Source: Hormiphora californensis (lineage: Eukaryota; Ctenophora; Tentaculata; Cydippida; Pleurobrachiidae). Taken from it: a stretch of DNA of 64,000 nucleotides. The DNA is taken from assembly GCA_020137815.1 (NCBI GenBank), contig CM035354.1, positions 372,001-436,000 on the forward strand, in the 5' to 3' direction. Positions 53,985 to 64,000 of this stretch are shown piece by piece. Each line of letters opens with the position of its first letter. The first letter of the stretch is position 1. A program made the position numbers and the translations under genes. The notes beneath the pieces are model-generated. The model saw only the letters and a program-made list of their open reading frames with translations, had not been told where the DNA came from and did not search any database.

Positions 53985-54470
53985 TTAGCGGAATCGGTTG
54001 CTTCTCTTTATTAGTTTTGTGAGTTTGTTTAGGTTGAGTGTCTCGTCTTCGTATATTTCTTCTTTTATTGTTAGGTATCCGAGTTTATGTTTTTCCTCAT
54101 CGAGGTCCGGGCAAAACATGAGGACATGTTCTGAGTTCTCTTTTACCTTACACGGTGTGCAATTTGGGTCGATTTTGTTGTCTTTGATTTGTTGGGCTGA
54201 TGCCAGCTTGTTTGTCCTGATATGGCTTGTGTTAGTTGTCTTAGGCTTTTTGTCTTTATCATGTTGTACTGTTTGTATAGTTTTGGTAGTACTGCTGTAG
54301 TGAAAACGTTATACTTTTTCGTTTGTATTTCTTTGAAGATAGTTTTATTTAAGTGTATCGAGATGATAGGTTACTAGTCATTTAACAGTTTAAATTTGAT
54401 ATGTCTGGTCGTCACTCCATTCAAGAGAGGTATGCGTAGTAACTCCCCGAATGACGTGGGCTACGAAAGA
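53985..54470 (-). mobile_element. LINE (non-LTR retrotransposon) 3' ORF2 remnant
   Basis: On the minus strand a frame ends SNRFR-TAA at 53985 and contains HIRTNKLASAQQIKDN followed by CTPC-x7-H-x4-C (NCTPCKVKENSEHVLMFC). This is the C-terminal Cys/His motif typical of LINE reverse transcriptase proteins. Upstream, in a shifted frame, LPKLYKQYNMIKTKSLRQL continues to an LLRIPLLNGVTTRHIKFKLL segment. So at least one frameshift and a stop break it; only the 3' ~480 bases remain. Confidence 0.6.
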
Positions 54471-54529
54471 AGTACCATGATGGTTTTTCTCCTACTCAGT
54501 CTGGAATTTTGCTGAGTAGTAGTCCCAGA

Positions 54530-54720
54530 TATCCCTTTATCCTGACCCAAGGCTGGGCAGCCAAGTCTGGGCGGTCAGGAGGGTGGTATGCCACCAGCTT
54601 GGAATTCCCTTTATCCTGACCCAAGGCTGGGAGGTCAGGAGGGTGGTATGCCACCAGCTTGGATATCCCTTTATCCTGACCCAAGGCTGGGAGGTCAGGA
54701 GGGTGATGTGCCATCTTCTG
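54530..54720 (+). repeat. ~60 bp tandem repeat, three copies
   Basis: Units with CCCTTTATCCTGACCCAAGG and GAGGTCAGGAGGGTGGTATG are repeated three times next to the LINE remnant; possibly its internal minisatellite. Confidence 0.85.
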
Positions 54721-55109
54721 TTTCTCCCACCCTTTGCCTGATGGGCTTTAATGGCAAAGGACGGGTTTTGGCCGGTATTTAGCCAGTCTACTTTGGCCCA
54801 GTGCACAAGGCTGGGGAGATGGTGTAATACCGGCCGGGGGTATCTCTAGTCAGAGAGAGATGAGTCATGAGCGGATTAGAGAAAGGAAAAGAGAAAAACA
54901 CACCATCCAAGGAGGGCAGCTCTGTTTCCTTGGAGTGGTATGTGAGATGCTCCAGGCAGTTCAAGAGCTTCATGGTTTACCCCGGGGTATGCCGGGTCAC
55001 CCCTGAAGATTCCCTGTCTGGTCTGTAGGACACTATTGCTATCTAAAATAATAGACATTAGCCGCGGCCTGCATCTCAAGGGCGTGGGAAGGAATCTCAC
55101 CATCCTAGA

Positions 55110-55345
55110 TCAATATAGTGCTTGCCCTACTAATTCGAGGAAGCTGGTCATTTTAGTGCTCTCGGTTTTGTTTCTACTCCTTTCTTAACTTGGCTATAGT
55201 CATTATATATGGTTAAAAACGGCTATGTGCCGATCTAATTATCTAATTAACTGGATGACTTAATTCAGGCACCTACCCCCACTAATGCGAGGACGCTACC
55301 CATTCAATGACCTTATCTTTTTTTTTATCTACTCCTTTCCTAAGG
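55110..55345 (+). repeat. Diverged direct duplication
   Basis: ACTAATTCGAGGAAGCT...CTACTCCTTTCTTAA and ACTAATGCGAGGACGCT...CTACTCCTTTCCTAA are diverged copies about 150 bases apart. Confidence 0.5.
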
Positions 55346-55958
55346 GTAGTTACGTTTTTACGATTTATGCTGAAAATGCATGTACTCGCCTACCCGGAAA
55401 TGAAGGTCTTCCTCACCTCTGATCAGCTGGAACTTTGTTTTGGTGATCCACGAGATCCATTAGGGTCAACTAGTGAATAGAATTTTGCTCTGTGACTTGT
55501 TAGTGCTCCTTTATCAAACACGTAATGACAAAGTAAAATGTTTCCCAAATTGAATTAAATGCGAAATTCCAATGTTTTGGTCGATTTTGGCCAAAAATTT
55601 AGCTGTAATTTAGTGGTGAGACTAGGCCAGGCCCGAGAGACAGTTCAGTGGTAACTGGGAGGTCATGTGTGCTGGAAATGGGTATTTGAGACGGATTTAA
55701 GTTGCATTTTAGTATATCTATATAATAGTAAGGGGAAGAGCCCTTATTGGTGTCTGAAAAAAGCAAAAGTGATTACAATTCCGTCTAACACGTAAAAACA
55801 TATGTTTTACGTTATTCAAATTATGTATATTCAAACCATATCTCTCTAGCTCTCACTCTTTCTTTCTGTCTCTGTCTCTGTCTCTGTCTCTGTCTCTGAC
55901 TCTGACTCTGTCTCTGTCTCTGTCTCTGTCTCTGACTCTGACTCTGTCTCTGTCTCTG

Positions 55959-55994
<36 letters not shown>

Positions 55995-56520
55995 TCTCTC
56001 CCTCTCTCTGCCTCTTTCTATCTTCCTCTCTATCTTTCTGTCTTATTCAGTAATATTTCATACGTATACTTCTGACTCACGGTTGTGGCTTCTGACCTTT
56101 TGCTTTGAACTGCCATATAATTACAACATGTCTTCGTTTCTTTTCCCATCCCTATGTCCCTTAATTATTTTTAACGAATTAATATAAAATGTAGACAATG
56201 AATTTTAAATTGTTGCATTGGCGTTCTACCAAAACTTTTACATCCTCTTTGTGTTTGTTTCATGTTTTTAATGCTCCGTGAACACAAGTGCTTAGTTACT
56301 CATTATTTATTTGGTTGTCATAGACATAGCTAATTATTTGTTCAATTATTATTATGCTCCATCTCCCACTCCCTGATCTCTCCGGCCTCTCCCTCTAGTC
56401 CCTGCTAGACTATATAGTGGGCGGTGCCATGTCAAACACAATGATAGAGGGACGATAATGCAAGAAGCAGCGACTAATTAATAGATTTTGTAAATTATAG
56501 AGAGCCCTTCACGGAATCTA
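55345..56520. other. Intergenic, mostly nothing recognisable
   Basis: Contains a (TCTCTG)n/(CT)n tract at about 55862-56005. TTACAATTCCGTCTAACACG near 55774 recurs at about 51793. No gene seen. Confidence 0.5.
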
Positions 56521-56523
56521 TAC

Positions 56524-56555
<32 letters not shown>

Positions 56556-56812
56556 CGATAGAGAGAGAGAAGAGCGAGAGAGCAGAGAGAGATGAGAGCA
56601 GAGAGCAGCGAGAGAGAGAGAGCGGAGAGAAGAGAGAGAGAGAGAAAGGGCGAGAGATTAGTCGCGAGAGTAGAGAGCAGATAGAGAGAGAGAGACTAGA
56701 GAGAGAGTAGAGGAGGAGAGAGAAAGATAGAGCTATATGAGCGAGAGAAGGATCGAGCTAGATAGCTCATTCTCTCGCTATCTCTCTCTCGCTCTGCGCT
56801 AGTCAACCCTCG
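56521..56812 (+). repeat. Imperfect (GA)n tract turning into CT
   Basis: About 230 bases of degenerate AG/GCGAGAG sequence followed by a GATCGAGCTAGATAGCTC palindrome and a CTCGCTATCTCTC tract, so the block can fold on itself. Confidence 0.8.
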
Positions 56813-56814
56813 AT

Positions 56815-58290
56815 ATCTCTCTACCGTATATCGATCTATCATATCTCGGTTCCTCAATCATCACTTTCAGTTCAATCCACTACCGTCTCGGCCTATATTT
56901 CTTAGTAGCTGCATGTTCAAAGGGTAACTATGTGCCACACCAGGCGCCCATCCTTTCCTCTTTTTTTTGTCAAAAATTGCCACGTGCTGCCGACTAGTCA
57001 TCTGGTTAGTTTGGTCACCCTGTTGCCAAATGATGACATAACATACCCTCGGTGCCCCACAGCTCTTGTGGTTTGGAACACTGAAGAATCATGGCCCCGT
57101 CTCTCTTTTGTTCAACCTTCTTTCTCTATCTTTTTGCCCTATCTCTTTTATTTTACCTCTCTGGTTCTTCCGACGAAAATTATCTTGTCGTCTCCTAACA
57201 ATTAAGCGTGAATGTCCTTTTCTGTCCAGTTTCTTATGACGCGGGGCATATTAAATGTAAAGAGTTATGACGACAAAAGATCATTAGAATAGTTTGTGAG
57301 CATTATGAATTTGTTGCTATGTTCTAACCCTCCTTGACATTTAACTAAGTACCCATCATCCGACCATACGTGCATTAGAATGCTACTTGGCTGAATGCTG
57401 CTGAATAGAGCTTTCTTATGCTGTCTGATCTACCCGTGAACTTCGCTTTACTTAGCATTAATAATGCGTTGTCGCTCTCTCTCGTCAGTCATCTATCTCT
57501 CTCTGCTCTCGCTCCAGAGAGGAGCTACTGCTAGCGAGAGAAGAGCGAGAGAGCATAGAGAGAGAGAGAAGCAGTAGAGAGAGAGCTATCTCTCTCTCTC
57601 CTTCTCTCTCCTCATCTCTCTCTCTCTCCCTCCGGTAATTAATCCCGTTTGTCAGTAGTAGCAGATGTTGTCGCAAAGAGTGTGAGAAAGATTGAGAGAG
57701 AGAATAGAAAGATAGAAAGAGAGAGAGAAAGATAGAAAGAGAGAGAGATAGAAAGGTAGGTAACGGATTAGTACCAAGCTCAATAGTTGTAGACATTGTT
57801 ATACCAGTTTGTAATATATTCTCTAGCAAGTTCTCAATAGTTGAGACAGCACAAGATGCAAGACAGATATAGAAGAGGAAAGTTTGGAGGGTCTATATTT
57901 GCCATGTCACATGATCAGTGTTTTCCGATTTTCCGTTATTTCATATTTCCATATTTTCCACTTCTAGTTAGCGCTCCCTTGACGCTTATTACTGAGCTTT
58001 AGTTTGCTTGACGCGTGTTCGTGTGTGAAAGGTCGAGAAAGGCGACACATATTGCATTTATTTACATGGAATTTCTCCTCTTCTCCTCTCTTGTAAAAAG
58101 AACTTGTGTAGAAGGGTAAGGGTGTGCATGGATTGTAAATAATTGTTTTTATGTGGGCCTTTCCTTTTTTAGTGTCACATTCTCATGCCGTATTCGTCTT
58201 AATCGCAGCACTACCCGATTGGTTTGAGGAGTTGCCGGCCGGATATGCCCCCCACCCTCACGTTCCACGTCAGAGAGAGAGAAGAGGAGA
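56815..58290. other. Intergenic with GA/CT tracts
   Basis: A mixed GA/CT palindromic region at about 57480-57760 explains the 114-codon minus-strand ORF. TATGTTCTAACCCTCCTTGA near 57318 is a dispersed repeat motif. No gene supported. Confidence 0.5.
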
Positions 58291-58299
58291 AAGGGAGAG

Positions 58300-59810
58300 G
58301 TGAAAAGCCCTTACGCTAAGCCTGCAATTGAAGCAGCGGGGGCCTTGTCGCTTCGGCATGTCTCTCTTCCATGTGGGGTGTCGCTCCGTTGCGCTCCGGT
58401 CGTACCTGTTGGGCGAAGTGCCAACGTCGCTGGGGGTCCGCGTATTTTGGCCAGGAGAGCTGGGGCTTGGCTAGGGCGCTGCGGATCCCTCTCTGGGTCG
58501 AAGACGTGCGTTCCTCTGTGGACTCCGATGGGTTCGGCTGCGCATGATGTTTCTAAGCTGTACTCGTGCCTCACTTGGGGGTTTCCGGCCAGTCTTTGGG
58601 ACAATAACGATCTGGGGCTGGTGGCCTCGTCTTTTCGTTCGAGGTCTCTGACCTGCTGGTTCCCTCTTTGTCGTGGAGTGCTGGGCAGTGCTGACTGGCA
58701 TTTTATGTTGAGCGGTTTGGGTGTTGAAGGTAGCTGTCCGGCGTCGGCGTCGTTGCTATTCCGTCGAACGTTGGAGTCTTGGTCGGTGGGCAGGCCTTTG
58801 CCGCTTTCTCCTCGTTGCTGTGTGGCTCGCAATTCCTTGGCCTCAGGTCATTCCCCCGTCGGGTGTACGGGGTGTGACTGGGCCGGTGGCCATTCCCGCC
58901 TTTTGCACATTCCCTCCGCCTGGGGCGCCGGCGGGTTCATCGAAAACTTGGGCTGTGCTTGGCTTTGCCAGAATTCCGGGTTCCACCAGCTCCGCGTCCT
59001 GGACCGTTCCCGCATCGCATTTACTCGCTGGGTCTCAAAATAGGGTAGAGGGGCCGTGACTCCCGGTGGCCTGCCTTTTTCTCTGTTTCTCGGTTGTCGC
59101 TCGGTGGCTGGTGCCTTGCTTTTCTTGCTGCGACGCGCTGGCTTCTCGCTCGGAGGACACAGGTTGTGAAATAGCGCCTCCCATCCATCCCACACGACTG
59201 GATAACTACCCTGCTTTCTTCCCTGTTTTCCTGTTTTCCCCGGGGCTGCCCTTGTCTAACCTAGCTGCTCTCCGATTCCTAGTCGTACCGGTTTAAGCGT
59301 CAGTCCGGCGCCAACCCCCTTGTCCGTACTGGTTCTTCGTGGTCCACTGCCGTCGTTTCAGTCGTGGCTATGGCAGGCAGCTCGTATAGGGCAATGTCCT
59401 ACTTGTGCCCCGGGCCACCCTGATTAGGCCGACTGACAGCTTTCTGCCTTAGTGCAGTCCTCCGTATTGTTGGCTTCGTTGGCGCGTCTTGACTCTCTGG
59501 CGAGTATGTCTTATGAGTGTGTAGCCTCGTTTTTCGTAGTGTCTCGCTTCTGACCCCGTACGTCACGGTGCGTCTCCCTTTTGGGAGAGTCTTCGGTCAT
59601 TCTCCATGGCCTCGTTCCACTGGCTTTGGTTTTTCCTCCCCGTTTTCCCTTTCTAGCGTTTGCTGTGGGTTCATTCTCCCGCGTCTCTGGTCGCTGCGCG
59701 TATCATTCCTGTTTTACGTCCTAAGTAAGACGAGTGACTGGCCGTTGGGTCCTCAAGTCGATCTCGCCGAACCTGAAAGGTCGGTGGGGAACCTTTCTTA
59801 GACGCCCGAG
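58300..59810 (-). mobile_element. GC-rich island with overlapping Pro/Arg-rich ORFs; probable old retroelement
   Basis: Base composition rises sharply against the AT-rich surroundings. Long overlapping frames exist on both strands (247 codons plus, 173 and 115 minus). Minus-strand products are Pro/Arg/Gln-rich, and one broken frame ends with KRQGPRCFNC, the start of a zinc-knuckle-like motif as in retroelement Gag/ORF1 proteins. No RT or integrase is seen and frames are broken. A CpG-rich promoter island is an alternative. Confidence 0.3.
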
Positions 59811-59814
59811 CCAA

Positions 59815-61095
59815 AAGACCCCCCCTAGCATAAATGGGGGCAGCTCTAAATTCAGAGGAATCCCCAGCCCCCCCTACGTCCCTTTTCTTTTCTCTTCGGG
59901 TCACTAGTAGGTGGAGTGTAGGAAAAAGAATGTTAATATTGTTAGAAGAGGCGGGTAAGAGGGGATAAGTCAATGCCAAAAAGTAAAGTGAAGCATGTAA
60001 CAGTAGAGGTGGGATGTTTAGAAATTATGAAAGGAAGTGGTTGTTGTAAAAATAATGCAACATTGTTTCAGGAAAGAGGGGGGGGGGCGGGCGGGTCTCT
60101 AGTGAGAATTACGGGACCTTATCATAAAAAGTTATACGAAACATTTGTCGAAAAAACCATTAGAAGAAAGGCCCGTAGTGGAGGCTATGTGTGGGATGCA
60201 ACTTGTGTATGGTTTTTATGGTACTAGTTTGTATAGTAACAACCAATGAAGGACCCTCGAAAATCTGAATTCTACAGAAGAAAGAGTAGTAGTCAACGAC
60301 CGGTAGCGCTAGCGATTTACACCACCCATGTTTAAAACAGAGGTGTGTGTCGCATATAACTCCCTTTATATGGGCATTATACCCAAATTCCAATCGTTGT
60401 GGAATGGAGGAATGTCTGTGAGGAATTTATTCTGATCGACTATTAGCTTAGTTATCAATGTGATCCAACCGCGAATACCTTTGGAAGGCTATTTTGCACA
60501 TGCTGAAGCTTTGTGTAGCCAAATGCCAGCATCTTCATAGTTGGCAAAAAAACAAAAACAGGGGGAATGGCCATCCAACACCACAAAAACCAAACCAAAA
60601 CCAAAACACCCCCTACCAGCACCAAACAACAACACCCCAATACCAAAGAGCAAAAAAGGCATGGTAGTAATGGTAGTATTTAGTTTCTGTTGTTTTAGAA
60701 TGGGTTAGAGCTCAGCTCAGGACAAAGGTAGGACGAAAGTACGCGCGATTGAGACTGGGTGATTAGTGCCTAGTGGTTGTCGGATTGGCGAGAGAGGAAG
60801 GGGAAGCTAGCCGGGACTAGCAATCGGGCAAGGGTGGAGGGGTGGTGTGTCGGGCGAATGGAGTGTGAATAGGGTTGTTAGATGTGTAATGAAGAGTAAA
60901 GAAGGGGGAAGATCTCTTGGTCTACAGAGATGGCGTAAAGTATAATGAACACAAAATTAGTATGTAGGTGGCTCCTTTTTTTAGTTTTTTTATATTTAGC
61001 TCAGACACAATTTCTTCGGGTTAGTCAAAAAATTAGAAACTTTCTGTTTTGTAGTAGTTTTGGACACAGGAATTTTTTCCCGCCGTACAAACGAT
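59815..61095. other. Intergenic, no gene seen
   Basis: Has a G-rich run near 60078-60097 and an A/C-rich patch near 60545-60660. No coherent ORF or repeat. Confidence 0.5.
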
Positions 61096-61097
61096 AT

Positions 61098-61143
61098 TAT
61101 TACCCCTCCGTGAGCTAGCGCAGAGGGGGAATTTCATTACCAA
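61098..61143. repeat. Short palindromic repeat, family C
   Basis: TTACCCCTCCGTGAGC...GGGGGAATTTCATTACCAA, an imperfect palindrome matching the family C ends. Confidence 0.5.
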
Positions 61144-61654
61144 AGTGAGACAAGAACCGCATGGTCATTATTGTGTCTGCCGTGCATTGACGTGTGCGGC
61201 GGAAACTTTTTTGGTACGCGTTACCAAATTGTCGGCAGAGTTGCGCGCAAAAATGCGGACCCTTTTGCCGCCTATACATCATTTCCAGTTATCCTCCTCG
61301 ACTTGTTGTTGCTCTTCCGAAGTGCTTTATGATTTGCCCAGCTCGACCCCCTATTTCGGAGACATATGCTACTATGCTAGACAATGCATTCCATAGATAT
61401 TTAGGTAGACCTGGAGAGAATTGATAGAATTTTCCCAGCGTTCCTCTGCAGTAGAACCTTAAAATGTGCTTAATCCAAGCCCGGTGTCAGCACCATATTT
61501 TCACATAATATATGGAGACTGTTTATTTATCCTGGTTTCAACAATAATATCCCCTGGTGAGGCCTGGCCGCGTTTCTTCAAACACACCATGCCAAAACAT
61601 CCACCTTACCACTCGTTCTATGAGGTTCAATTCGTTTAACCTTCGTCTAACGGG

Positions 61655-61795
61655 CAGAGAGAAAGTGAGAGGGAGGGAGGGGAATAGAGAGAGAAAGTGA
61701 GAGGGAGGGAGGGGGATAGAGAGAGAATGAGGGATAAAAGGGAGAGATAAAGATATAGAATGAGGGATATAAATGGAGAGAGAGGGGAGGGGTAA
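61655..61795 (+). repeat. GA-rich tandem repeat (~38 bp unit)
   Basis: AGAGAGAAAGTGAGAGGGAG recurs with slight change, followed by GAATGAGGGATA repeats. Confidence 0.75.
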
Positions 61796-61799
61796 TATT

Positions 61800-62290
61800 A
61801 TAGAGTCCTTTCCTGCCGTCTTTTCATGATGGAATAAATGGGGTCATTGGTGATTTCTGTTCATTTTTACTCTCCCTCTACAATTAATGTTGGCCTTGTT
61901 GCCTCCCCCATCCTAGACTGACCACCTTATGATATGATATTCAACTATGATACCTCGTATCAAAGTAATATTCAATAGATTCCGTTCAGTAGACCCGTTG
62001 AGGGGTATCATGTCGGTACTCCAAAATACAGGTGAAGATCCACTCCTTCCACCTCTTTATAAATGTGTACTGTAGGACCTAATAAATCTATATTAAATTT
62101 GTCGATATAATCCAGTTTCTTGTGTAAACATTGCAGTTTGTGAATAATGATATGAATACGAGCATTTCTCATACTTGTAATTTTCTCAGAATGCAACAGT
62201 CTGTGAATGATTTTCAGTTCCGTCCATTTCTCATACAGAGTTCCTCACTTCCGCATGCCCAACCATTCATAGTTATATCCTGCATTCTCA
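61800..62290. other. Intergenic, no gene seen
   Basis: AT-rich sequence without convincing ORF or repeat. Confidence 0.5.
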
Positions 62291-62299
62291 CGAGGAAGT

Positions 62300-62363
62300 C
62301 TCAGAGGGAGGGGAGAGAGAAAGAGATCAGAAAGAGAGAGGGAGGAGAGAGATGGAGGGAGAT

Positions 62364-62394
<31 letters not shown>

Positions 62395-62436
62395 AGAGAG
62401 GCAGAGAGAGAGGGAGAGGGGGGAGAGAGAGAGAGG
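62300..62436 (+). repeat. GA-rich low-complexity tract
   Basis: Interrupted (GA)n; a shorter one follows at about 62563-62615. Confidence 0.9.
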
Positions 62437-63254
62437 GATCTGTGAGTGTGCTGGCTCGTGTACATGAACAATTCTTATCGAGTGCGTTTCCATGGTGACC
62501 TCCAGTTAGTCTGACCAATTTCACCCCATCAACCACCCACTGCATTGAAGGATTCAAAGAAATGGAGAGAGAGAGAGAGAGCGAGGGAAGGATGAGATAG
62601 AGAGAGAGAGAGAGAGTCTTGGTCTTGGTCTGGATGAATGATACTTGTTACACGGCAATCGTTCCTTTGTCATCACGCACTGTAGAGTTTACAGTGCGGA
62701 AGTTGCACTTTGTTTCATAAAGAGAAGAGAAAGCGTGCTCTGTGAGGGTTCAGTAGATCAACACCGCACTCCTACACAGAAGCCTTACCTACCCTGCTTG
62801 TCAATGCATTACTCAACAAGCTTGTCAGGGGAAGTGTGTGTTAAAAGAGCATGTACTTCATGTCTCACTGAATTAGCTTTGAACTTTGATACGCTTTGAT
62901 GTTGTGGTACTGGTATGTAGTTCTAAGAACTATTATGAACTATTAAGAACTATTAGTTCTTGAAACATTATATATTCTACCAAAAAGGGAAGGAATGCAC
63001 CAATAGACCACGGTTATTAGAGTTCAATATTTCATTCGTAATTGCTCACGGTTACGGAGTTAGCCCATGGACTCCATGATGGAGTCGAGTAGTGCTAGGG
63101 TGAATATTAAACCAAATTGCTTTAGTCGGGAAGGGAAGAGCATGGTTACTTGCATGAGCTAAAGCAGTTGATAATAAATGAATAAACATAGGTTTGCTGT
63201 CGCCAGAGTACCTAACTATCTAATTGCAGTCATATTAGTATTACCCTTACCCCC

Positions 63255-63305
<51 letters not shown>

Positions 63306-63335
63306 CCTCTCCCTCTCTCTTCTCTCTCTCTTCTC

Positions 63336-63407
<72 letters not shown>

Positions 63408-63415
63408 CTTTTCTC
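63255..63415 (+). repeat. (CT)n microsatellite
   Basis: About 150 bases of CT with several CCCT and TCTTCT breaks. Confidence 0.95.
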
Positions 63416-63419
63416 CTCT

Positions 63420-64000
63420 TCTTTCCCTCGTGGCCTCTGGTGCAGTATTCGATGTGTGCTCCTATTCTGTCGCTCAGTCCGACTCAGTATTCCTATTTTA
63501 ATCTCCTTTTCTATTCATTTCCCTACACATAAGGTGCTCCCTTAGCACTGGACACAGCTCTCCAATAGTCTTCCTATAGCCCATTGTTGGTGTAGTTCTG
63601 TTACTTAATGCTATGCAACTTCCCCGTTCCTGTTTCTCTACTACATAATGATGAATCGTACTGGGGGTGGGCTGGGGGGAGGGGTTATAAATCCTATTTA
63701 GAGTACTCCCATTATTGATTATATATATAGTACGGGGCGGGGGTGGCTGTTATGAAACACGATGATGCTACCAAATAGCATGTAAGTGTAACCAGGTAGC
63801 GCTATGCCAGGATATAGGGTTGTATTAGGTCTGTATTTTGTCTGCTATTTCGAGACTGATGAACTGAATTTACTTAGATTCTTGTAATTAATGGATCTGC
63901 TAATGTAAGCGGCCGGGATGTGGCGGTTGGAATTGATATTTGAGGTGGTAGTTGATCTCTTCCTGGATGTGGCGAATTTCGAAATTAATGTGCGTTTATT
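63420..64000. other. Window edge, no gene seen
   Basis: No supported ORF, RNA or repeat. Confidence 0.4.

Noticed and set aside
54537-54806. 89-codon minus-strand ORF with WHITLLTSQPWVRIKG-like repeats
   Set aside because: Comes from a three-copy ~60 bp tandem repeat beside the LINE remnant.
58300-59043. 247-codon plus-strand ORF as a gene
   Set aside because: High GC makes long chance frames likely; composition and several overlapping frames on both strands give no clear coding strand.

Overview
The window looks like nuclear DNA of a non-vertebrate metazoan. The evidence is GT-AG introns in protein-coding genes, a class A GPCR with LDL-receptor class A repeats, a secreted M1 aminopeptidase, a mu-like glutathione S-transferase, a SURF4-family cargo receptor, long (CT)n/(GA)n tracts and many MITE-like repeats. 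Gene style (compact genes, an LDLa-GPCR on one exon, hairpin-rich repeats) suggests an early-branching animal such as a sponge, but that is inference. No bacterial operon, CRISPR array, rRNA gene or intact tRNA gene was seen.

Layout. 0-4 kb: intergenic, with CCAAT palindromes, a hairpin repeat and a CT tract. 4.07-7.45 kb (+): SURF4-like gene, seven exons. 8.2-10.8 kb (+): single-exon secreted M1 aminopeptidase. 11.2-11.7 kb: Helitron-like remnant. 12.48-43.38 kb (+): a ten-exon gene I assembled by splice phase (578 codons, open throughout), of unrecognised family. Its first intron holds a 3.8 kb foldback element with a satellite core and a tandem 3.6 kb duplication, each copy carrying a minus-strand Ly6/uPAR-like gene. 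Its last intron holds an intact same-strand LDLa-GPCR gene (36.97-40.17 kb). 44.7-45.8 kb (+): a three-exon gene for a 91-residue acidic secreted protein. 47.3-48.4 kb (-): a probable RING-finger gene. 52.4-53.1 kb (-): a mu-like GST. 54.0-54.5 kb (-): a LINE 3' remnant. 58.3-59.8 kb: a GC-rich island, probably an old mobile element. The rest is low complexity and dispersed repeats.

The most unusual signal is that tandem repeats here often start exactly at exon-intron junctions. Splice donors, splice acceptors with the first exon bases, or a whole terminal exon with stop codon and polyA signal are duplicated 2 to about 20 times, often with 33-35 bp units. This is seen at eight junctions in three genes. 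Alongside it are several mobile-element families (pogo-like with TA target sites, a hAT-type MITE with a perfect 8 bp target-site duplication, foldback elements, short palindromic MITEs) and compact GC-rich or branched hairpins.

Caution: about 20.14-21.06 kb has the indel-rich, homopolymer-expanded look of uncorrected long-read consensus. The 3.6 kb tandem duplication beside it may be an assembly artefact such as two haplotypes placed in series. Gene models rest on hand translation and splice-phase matching; no searches were run.
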